Source: Bacteroidota bacterium
GTDB taxonomy: Bacteria; Bacteroidota; Ignavibacteria; Tepidaquicellales; Tepidaquicellaceae
Assembly: GCA_003519545.1 (NCBI GenBank)
Contig: DOWN01000234.1
Coordinates: 773 to 8,915, forward strand
Length of the DNA: 8,143 bases
Reading direction: 5' to 3'
In this document: in pieces, positions 1 through 6,700 of the stretch
Position numbering within the stretch: the first letter of the stretch is position 1
How the letters are laid out: each line of letters starts with the position of its first letter
Position numbers and translations under genes: made by a program
Notes under the pieces: generated by a model
The model's database searches: none
The model's input: only the letters and a program-made list of their open reading frames with translations
Told to the model about the DNA's origin: nothing

Positions 1-1414
1 GTTTTCTCTTATATTTTTTAGGATTTAAATTTCCGGCTATTGTTCCATTCTTTTTATATTTTCTTCCTGAGATAATATCCAAAGAATCATTATATGAGAA
101 AGCGAGAATCATAGGATTTCCGGCTGAATCAAGAGCACAATAAGTATATTTATTGAAATTTCTTAAATTGATATTTCCGAGTTCGGGTGTATAAAATTTT
201 TCCCAAATTTCAAAATTATCCTGCGTTCCATCAGGATTATATTTTACAGTGACATATTGAGTTTGTGTAAACTCACTATATCCGGTTACAAATATTTCAT
301 TTTCGTTATTAATTTTTAGTGATGATGCTTTATCAATTCCATTGTTAGATTGATAAGGAACATTAAAATAATTATTCCATAATTCATTACCGTGTTTATC
401 ATACTTGATGGTAACAAAATCATAGTTAGTAGAAGGATCATAGCTATATCCCGATACAATTAAATTAAAATCCGAATCAACACCGATATCAGTTGGTATA
501 TCAGTTTCTAATCCACCAAACATTCGTGTCCAGGCGATTTCGGAAGTAGAAGTAGTTGAATTAAACTGAATAGAAACTACATTAATATCTTTATGAACTT
601 GAGAAGTAGCCCAGTTATCACACTCAGCAGTTCCTGCTCTGTCAGATTTCACTGCTACATCATTTGCATAATCAGTTACAATAAACGAAGTAAGTTTTTC
701 GTTATTTCTGCTTTGGAAAGTTAAATATTCATCTAAGTTACCTGTGTGTGAGTAAGTTAAAAACATCAAATCATTGTGGTAAGTTTGGTTGATATAAGAA
801 TATCCTCCGACATATAAATAATAATCATCAAAAGTAATGTGAGTAGCAATGTCGTCATTTGTAAGAGTACCTATACCATATTCATTTTCCCATTGGAGCA
901 CACCATTTGAGTTTAAAACTGCTGTATAAAAATTTTTGTCGTTAGATTGATATGATATGTATCCGCAGATAGCGATATTACCTGAATTTAATCTTGCAAT
1001 TGAAATACCTTTATCATCAAGAGAAGATTGAACTGTGTAACTCCAAGCGTAAGTGCCGTTGGAATTATATTTCATTGTAATAATATCATTGCTTGAAGTG
1101 ACATTGTTATAAATTGAACCAACTATAAATATATTCCCATATTGGTCAAAATCAATATCATAACCTTTATCATTGCCATGAGGAGATTCGAATTTTTGAT
1201 CTATTATTTCTTGTCCATTATAAATCTTTCTTATTAATATATCATAAGTGCCATTATTTGGGTTATATACTTCACCTGTAATATAAATATTTCCATTTAA
1301 ATCACTTTTTGCTTTAAATGGATAATCACTTTGCAATTGTGAATAAGCAAAGTTTGTAAAAAACAGACATAGAAAAGCTGTACTCATAATTTGAGCAATT
1401 TTTTTGTTTTTCAT
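1..1414 (-). CDS. Secreted SBBP-repeat beta-propeller protein, C-terminus cut by window edge
   Basis: The frame is open from ATG at 1414 down to base 1 with no stop, giving 471 codons, so the 3' end lies outside the window. Residues 1-25 form a signal peptide: Lys-rich start (MKNKK), hydrophobic core (STAFLCLFFTNFA) and cleavage site AYS|Q. From about residue 33 the protein is a run of about eight repeats of roughly 50 residues. Each has a G-N-[IL]-x-[IV]-x-G-Y-[SI] strand, a D-[IF]-[IV]-T-[MI]-K-Y-N/D-x-x-G segment and a Trp (for example DIITMKYNSNG at 110-120, DFVTIKYDKHG at 332-342, YVTVKYNPDG at 387-396). This is the SBBP (seven-bladed beta-propeller) repeat pattern common in secreted proteins of this group. 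Repeat 5 (about 241-306) is longer and degenerate. The start lies 44 bp after the previous gene's stop, so the two are probably one operon. A T9SS sorting domain beyond base 1 is expected but unseen. Ligand and function are unknown; binding or adhesion is inference. No Shine-Dalgarno sequence is evident. Confidence 0.88.
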   Translation of the reverse strand, partial: MKNKKIAQIMSTAFLCLFFTNFAYSQLQSDYPFKAKSDLNGNIYITGEVYNPNNGTYDILIRKIYNGQEIIDQKFESPHGNDKGYDIDFDQYGNIFIVGSIYNNVTSSNDIITMKYNSNGTYAWSYTVQSSLDDKGISIARLNSGNIAICGYISYQSNDKNFYTAVLNSNGVLQWENEYGIGTLTNDDIATHITFDDYYLYVGGYSYINQTYHNDLMFLTYSHTGNLDEYLTFQSRNNEKLTSFIVTDYANDVAVKSDRAGTAECDNWATSQVHKDINVVSIQFNSTTSTSEIAWTRMFGGLETDIPTDIGVDSDFNLIVSGYSYDPSTNYDFVTIKYDKHGNELWNNYFNVPYQSNNGIDKASSLKINNENEIFVTGYSEFTQTQYVTVKYNPDGTQDNFEIWEKFYTPELGNINLRNFNKYTYCALDSAGNPMILAFSYNDSLDIISGRKYKKNGTIAGNLNPKKYKRK

Positions 1415-1458
1415 AAATTAATTTAGTTAAATTAAAAAAGGGTATTTAAATGAATTTT
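1415..1458 (-). other. Short AT-rich intergenic spacer with palindrome and CCC-U6 tract
   Basis: The 44-bp spacer separates two co-directional genes. It holds a perfect 8-bp inverted repeat at 1418-1425/1428-1435 made only of A and T, and, read on the minus strand, a CCCTTTTTT tract (1442-1434) that starts 28 bp and ends 20 bp before the next ATG. The same 9-mer lies at a similar distance before the gene starting at 8009. There is no GC-rich stem, so a strong terminator is unlikely and read-through into the downstream gene is expected. Confidence 0.5.
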
Positions 1459-1487
1459 TTACTTCATTAAAATCATTCTTTTGGTTT
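1455..1487. repeat. 33-bp direct repeat, copy 1 (3' end of a T9SS cargo gene)
   Basis: Bases 1455-1487 are identical to 8111-8143. On the minus strand the repeat covers the codons for the last residues TKRMILMK, the TAA stop and the A-run after it. The identity includes synonymous positions and bases past the stop. It may extend further, because the second copy is cut by the window end. Confidence 0.9.
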
Positions 1488-3594
1488 GTGAAAAGACTTT
1501 TTCATTTTGATTTCCGGAATTAACCGTCAGACGATAAAAATAAACACCACTTGGTAAATTTTTTCCGTTGAATTTTGTTTCATAGTTTCCGGCTTGATAT
1601 ATTCCATTTGTTACCTCTGATATCATTTTACCGGTAACATCATACACTTGCAGGCTTACATAAGAATTATTTTCATTAATGCTGAAAGAAATATTTGTTT
1701 CAGGATTAAACGGATTTGGATAATTTTGATTCAGCTCAAAAGATTTAGTTAACTCAGATATGTTATTTTCTGTGAAAGTAAGTCCACCGTTTGTTGTTTT
1801 TATTATATTTCCCCAGTCACCGACGATAAATCCTGTTTCATTATTTATAAATTCAATAGAATTTAATCTGTTATTTGTAAAAAATATTTGAGTCCAATTT
1901 GTTCCACCATTTGTGGTTTTTGCAATTACACCATCTGAACCTGCAGCATATCCATCCTGTTCATCTTCATACCAAAGTGTCCAAAATACCCACCCCGGTC
2001 TTGAAGATACTTGAATCCAGTTTAATCCACTATTTGTAGATTTATAAACTTGTCCACCTCCAGCAGAAATATATCCTGTATTTTGATTTAATAAATGTAT
2101 ATCAACTCCGTTGATATTTCCTGACAAGGCATTCCAATTAGACCCTGCATTTGTTGTTAGTCTAATTCCTGCTTCATGAACTGCAACACCTGTACTTGAA
2201 TTAAAAAATTTAATTTTTTTAAATTCATCAATATCTCCAGTATTCAACTGAAACCATGAATTTCCTGAATTTGTTGTTTTAATTATCAAACCGGCTTTTC
2301 CACATATATAACCAGTGTCATTATTTATAAAATCTGAATCATATAGTAAGTTATTCAATCCTGTTACTATGATATTCCAATTCAAACCTTGATTAGTTGT
2401 TTTAAGAATTGTTCCTGTATCTCCAGTAATATATCCGGTTTGAGGGTTAATAAAATCAACTGATGTTAGATTATTTATTGTATTAGAATTTATCTTTTCC
2501 CAAGAATTACCTTCATTAGAAGTTTTGAAAATATCCCCTCTGTCACCAACAGTAAATCCTGTTTGTTGATTTATAAACTTTATATCATTAAGCTGATGTT
2601 TCCAACCTTGAATTAAACTATAGTTTTGCCCAGCATTTGTTGAACGAATTATTGTACCACCTCCGCCTGAAGCGGAAACAGAATTTCCGACTGCATCAAC
2701 TCCCCATAAAACACCGATTTTTCTATATGGAAATTTAAAAGTTGAATCTTGATTCCAGTTTGCTCCCGCGTTAGTTGTTTTACAAACTCTTCCAAAATCT
2801 GTGGCTAAATATCCTGTTTGAGCATTAATAAATTTTATTTTTCGAAGTATATCAAAACTTGATCCGTTTGTTGGATGAATAGTAATATCGTATTGTGTCC
2901 AGTTTGTTCCACCATTTGTTGTTACAACAAATTTATTTTCAGATACAATCATTCCATAAACAGTTTCTGAATCTTGAACATGAATACTATAAGTTTGTGC
3001 AAATGGACTTGAAAATACCGCACCAGCATCAAACCAATTTACTCCTCCATTGGTTGATTTTAGAATTATTCTATTTCCTCCAATATAACCTGTATTTATA
3101 TTTGCAAATTTAACATCATAAAAAAATCCACCAAAACCTGTATTTATCTGATTCCAATTTAACCCTGCATTAGTTGTTTTGAATAAAGAACCATTTCCTC
3201 CGGAAACAAATCCTGTATTTGAATTATTAAAATATAAACTAAAAAAGGTTGCTCCTGTATTCAATCTTGTTTCTGTCCAATTTAATCCTTCATTTGTAGA
3301 TTTTAATATTAAACTTGAATCTCCACAAACATAAATATTAGCTGCATCTAATATAAATATATAAAGTAATCTAATTTTTGAACCCGTATTCAGCATAACC
3401 CAATTTAATCCACCGTTTGTAGTTTTTAGAATATTTCCGGCAGCACCGCATGAATAACCCGTTTGCTCATTTTGCATTTTGACGTCATAAAGTATATTGC
3501 CGGTTGGCTGAGGCATTTGCCATTGCCACTGAACTTGTGAATATGCAGAATCAAGAATAAGTGTAAATATAAATATGAAGATTATTTTTTTCAT
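1459..3594 (-). CDS. T9SS-secreted 14-blade YCF48/Asp-box-like tandem beta-propeller protein
   Basis: The product has 711 residues. Residues 1-19 are a signal peptide (MKKIIFIFIFTLILDSAYS) with cleavage before Gln20. Residues 35-611 are fourteen repeats of 39-48 residues, each with the plan [LF]-x-x-[IV]-x-F-x-[ND]-x-x-T-G-[YF]-x-x-G-x-x-G-x-I-x-K-[TS]-T-N-x-G-x-N-W. The T-T-N-G-G-x-N-W element is an Asp-box variant with Asn in place of Asp, as in YCF48-like and BNR/sortilin-type propellers. Fourteen equals two seven-bladed propellers, with a degenerate repeat 7 (STNAGQNY, 318-325) at the middle. Residues 618-711 are a T9SS type A sorting domain (QNYPNPFNP at 622-630, GVYFYRL at 683-689, end KRMILMK), so the protein should cross the outer membrane through T9SS and be released or attached. 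No glycosidase or sialidase catalytic signature is evident, so it is best seen as a binding or scaffold protein, ligand unknown. The first ATG gives an ideal signal peptide. No Shine-Dalgarno is evident. Confidence 0.93.
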   Translation of the reverse strand: MKKIIFIFIFTLILDSAYSQVQWQWQMPQPTGNILYDVKMQNEQTGYSCGAAGNILKTTNGGLNWVMLNTGSKIRLLYIFILDAANIYVCGDSSLILKSTNEGLNWTETRLNTGATFFSLYFNNSNTGFVSGGNGSLFKTTNAGLNWNQINTGFGGFFYDVKFANINTGYIGGNRIILKSTNGGVNWFDAGAVFSSPFAQTYSIHVQDSETVYGMIVSENKFVVTTNGGTNWTQYDITIHPTNGSSFDILRKIKFINAQTGYLATDFGRVCKTTNAGANWNQDSTFKFPYRKIGVLWGVDAVGNSVSASGGGGTIIRSTNAGQNYSLIQGWKHQLNDIKFINQQTGFTVGDRGDIFKTSNEGNSWEKINSNTINNLTSVDFINPQTGYITGDTGTILKTTNQGLNWNIIVTGLNNLLYDSDFINNDTGYICGKAGLIIKTTNSGNSWFQLNTGDIDEFKKIKFFNSSTGVAVHEAGIRLTTNAGSNWNALSGNINGVDIHLLNQNTGYISAGGGQVYKSTNSGLNWIQVSSRPGWVFWTLWYEDEQDGYAAGSDGVIAKTTNGGTNWTQIFFTNNRLNSIEFINNETGFIVGDWGNIIKTTNGGLTFTENNISELTKSFELNQNYPNPFNPETNISFSINENNSYVSLQVYDVTGKMISEVTNGIYQAGNYETKFNGKNLPSGVYFYRLTVNSGNQNEKVFSQTKRMILMK
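1762..3492 (-). repeat. Fourteen tandem protein-level repeats (propeller blades)
   Basis: The repeated core (S/T)-(T/S)-N-x-G-x-(N/S/T)-(W/Y/F) begins at residues 58, 99, 140, 180, 225, 273, 318, 358, 399, 440, 480, 519, 560 and 600. Spacings are 41, 41, 40, 45, 48, 45, 40, 41, 41, 40, 39, 41 and 40. Blades 8-14 are nearly regular while 4-7 are stretched. At DNA level the copies are diverged, although blades 5 and 13 share an almost identical stretch coding TTNGGTNW (near 2900-2923 and 1892-1915). The repeats are old coding duplications, not a DNA-level satellite. Confidence 0.9.
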
Positions 3595-3600
3595 TCTTTA

Positions 3601-3638
3601 CAAATATATAAAGAATAAAATTAAGAAGTTCGGACAAA
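3601..3638 (-). promoter_or_regulatory. Weak candidate Bacteroidota-type promoter
   Basis: Read on the minus strand, TATATTTG (3608-3601) fits the Bacteroidota -7 element TAnnTTTG exactly, and a TTTG lies upstream (3638-3635). The 26-nt gap between them is longer than the usual spacing of about 19-21, and such AT-rich DNA gives chance matches. If it is used, transcription would start almost at the ATG of the propeller gene (3594), giving a nearly leaderless mRNA. A terminator just upstream makes a separate promoter in this spacer likely in any case. Confidence 0.27.
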
Positions 3639-3712
3639 TTCAGCAGACTTCCGCTTGACCTAAAGTTGCTAAGTGTTGTTTTTACAATACTTGAATCTTT
3701 TGAAAAATTGAC
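3639..3712. other. Intergenic stretch with a small imperfect hairpin
   Basis: The rest of the 191-bp spacer between the two complete genes holds no open frame of note. An inverted repeat at 3671-3679/3684-3692 (9 pairs with one G-U when read on the plus strand, loop TTTT) is the only visible structure. On the minus strand, which is the expected transcript, the same position is an A-C mismatch, so its relevance is doubtful. Confidence 0.3.
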
Positions 3713-3752
3713 AAAAAAAAGGTAAGAAGTCGGGGAAATGAATCCCCGACTT
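3713..3752 (-). terminator. Strong intrinsic terminator after the metallopeptidase gene
   Basis: A perfect 9-bp stem (3727-3735 with 3744-3752; the core GTCGGGG/CCCCGAC stands out against the AT-rich background) closes an 8-nt loop. On the minus strand the stem is followed by CTTACC and then eight T (3720-3713). It begins 33 bp after the TAA at 3786. Six T also follow the stem on the plus strand (3751-3756), so the structure could work in both directions, but no plus-strand gene is present to use it. It should end the 8009-3786 transcript and separate it from the propeller genes. Confidence 0.85.
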
Positions 3753-3785
3753 TTTTAGATATGAATTTTGATATAATTTATTCTT

Positions 3786-6700
3786 TTATTTAACTAACAT
3801 CATACGTTTCACCTGAGTAAAGTTTCCGGATTGTGAATTTCCGGAGTTCACATTTATTCTATAGAAATAAATTCCACTTGCAAGATTATTACCATTGAAA
3901 ACAACCTGATAATTTCCTGCTTGTTTAACTTCACTTACAAGAGTAGCAACTTCTTTACCTAATATATCATATACTTTCAGACTAACCATACCATCCACAG
4001 GAATCCGATAAGAAATATTCGTCACCGGATTAAACGGATTAGGGAAGTTTTGAGAAAGATTAAATGATTGTGGAATATTAGATTCTGGATTGTCTGATAT
4101 TATTCTTGGCTTTAAATTTGGAATTGCAGGATTATAATTATATACAGTTAGATCATAAAGTATTTTTTCTAAAATAATAGAATTTTTATTGTCAATCGAA
4201 TATTCATTAAATTTAGAAATTTTATTTTCTATATAAGACTTGAAATTATTTAGATCAGTATTATTTTGGATTTCAATAAATTCAGAGCCTTTATTTTTAA
4301 TATTTTCAAGATTTGATTTTTCTAAGAAAATAGAACTAACATTTCTATTTAAAAAATTGTTTATTGAATTTTCTTCATTCGATAGTAATCCGGAATTATC
4401 TCCTACATTAAATAAACTATCTAAAATAAATCTAATAGCTCTTGACTTATCAATTGAAGTATAAAATATTTCTGTAGGATTTGTGGAAGAAGTTAATATT
4501 TCATTATAATCATTAATAGCTGCCGAATATAATTCATTTAACACTTTAGATTCAATTGAAAGATCTCGAGTTTTTCTTTTTATAAATTCCAATTGTGAAT
4601 TTCCAGAAATATTCTGTAAGAGAGTAGAAATATTATTTAAATTACTTCCGTTTTTGTATGCAGAATTCAATAACTTAATTGATGCCAGAATTAAAGATTT
4701 ATTTTGTGTATTAAGATTAAGTAACTGATTCGAATAAGATTCTAAATTTGAATAATCATCAAAATATGAAGCTCTCATAATTTCACCGGATAAATTCGTC
4801 TCAATACCCATCTCAGAATTATCTTGTAAAGACTCAGAAACAAGGCATTCATCATGTGGAGGATCCTGGAGATATGGAATAGCAGAAAAAGTCCATGATG
4901 GAACTAATCTATTTTCAGGATCACCACCACCCCAATAATTATCTTCTGCTTTAATTGAAGGGTAAACACCTGCAGGAGAAAAATTATAAATCAACGTATC
5001 ATCCAATATTCCTTGATTAAGATCCTCAATAACATTAAATCCTTTAGTTAACTCAGGAAAACTCTGATAAGTAACTCCTGAAACACACATAATTTCAGGA
5101 CCTGCATTATAAGAAAAAATATTATATCCCGCTGTTACAGAAGTATAATCAGGTCTGTATGCAGGAGCCATATATGCTATTGCGTTATTGATTAAATAAA
5201 CACCTATTCCATTATATTGAACTTTGTTAGAAAGCATACCTACTAATGAATTGTCTAGCATAATACCATAATCATTACAACCATAAATCTCATTACAATG
5301 ATAATCACCATGAGAATTATAACTAAAAATTCCGGTTGAATATATATTTGAATTTGGTAATCCTTGAATAAAATTGCTTTTTAAATACGGAAACATTGTA
5401 TTAATTAAAAATATTCCATAGTTACCTATTTCATTGAAATTATTATTTTCAATATTAATATGATTAAAATCAGAAATTACAACACTTCCAATTTGGCTTT
5501 GATTTACGCAACTAAAAGTTGAATTTTTAATTTCATTATTTGCAGATTCGTAATGTGAGAATTCCCCAATTATATCATAAAATCGATTATTATTAAAAAT
5601 CGAGTTATTGATTCTAAATTCGTTTTCAATATACCTACATTCAAGTGCAGTATTGGCATCTTCAATTTGAAAATTATTTAAATTAACATCGCCATAATTT
5701 AATGATATTCCATTCCAATATTCACCAGTTCTAGTTGCTTTTAACCGAGTATTTCCTACGTTATAAAGGTTACTTTCATTTAAATACATTCCTCTATCCG
5801 GTGCAAACTTTATAAACCCATTACCTCCAGATGCTAAGAACACATTTGAGTTTGAAATTGTAGGATCACATTGAAATTCAATACCGTTTAAAAAGACATT
5901 CATATTTTCCAATGAAAATTCAACTGCTCGATTCATTCTAATATTAATATCATAATTTGAAGGGTTATTAATATCAGTATTTAATTCCACACCCATTACG
6001 ACTAAATCAAGTAAAGGACTTAAACCATTATGCGAAACTGTTAAATCTCTATTATTATTAGGTACATTTTCAATTTTAATATTTCTTATAATTAAACTAT
6101 CTATTTCACCATACGGTGTGCTATTAATCTCAATACCCGGATAATTTACCCTAAAGTTTGCATATCCAGTTCCCTTGAATTCAATTTTATTTCCGTATTC
6201 ACCATTTAATTCTGATGAATTAAACCGATATGGTCTATAAGTATAAAATTTTGTTCCCGGAGAAACATTATAATGTTCATTTAAATTTATAGAATGGTTA
6301 TAAACATTTCCGGATAAATTAAAAACTGTAGGATTATTGTTTTGTTGATATATTATATAATCATAATGAATAGGTTCATGAATTAAATAATTGAGATTGA
6401 AGCTAATATTTCCTTCGTAACTTGAAGTATCATTATAAATATTACTGATTTTGATACCTGTTGGTAAAAATGCACTGGAATGAGTTCTGTTAGAATCTAA
6501 ATTGTAAAAATTCGGATTAAAATGACCCAACTTGTAAGCAAACATATGATTAGGTCGACCATACTGATTATACAGAATCGAATCTTCGATTAATGGAGTT
6601 TCAAGGCGAATGTTAGCATGAAAAGGCATTGGTTCTTGTGAATTAAAAACATTTCTATAATTCGAATATTTCCAAATTAATAAACCTCCTTTAAAATTTG

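Noticed and set aside
1418..1435. 8-bp AT-only palindrome as terminator or operator
   Set aside because: A stem without G or C next to a start codon in very AT-rich DNA is weak and likely by chance; kept only as a note in the spacer entry.
2895..3113. Plus-strand open frame of 72 codons inside the propeller gene
   Set aside because: It lies antisense to well-conserved blades, has a repetitive His/Leu/Gln-rich translation produced by the reverse of Asn/Thr/Gly codons, and shows no domain.
1762..3492. Regular period of about 123 bp, resembling a CRISPR or satellite array
   Set aside because: The repeats are diverged at DNA level, stay in frame and encode propeller blades; the repeat units and spacers are not those of CRISPR.
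1459..3594. GH74-type xyloglucanase or sialidase, because of 14 blades with Asp-box-like turns
   Set aside because: Blades of about 41 residues are shorter than in GH74, the Asp-box Asp is Asn, and no catalytic Asp or Arg triad can be picked out.
4240..4464. Plus-strand open frame of 74 codons
   Set aside because: It is antisense to the helical region of the metallopeptidase gene, has no recognisable start context or domain, and is expected by chance in AT-rich coding DNA.
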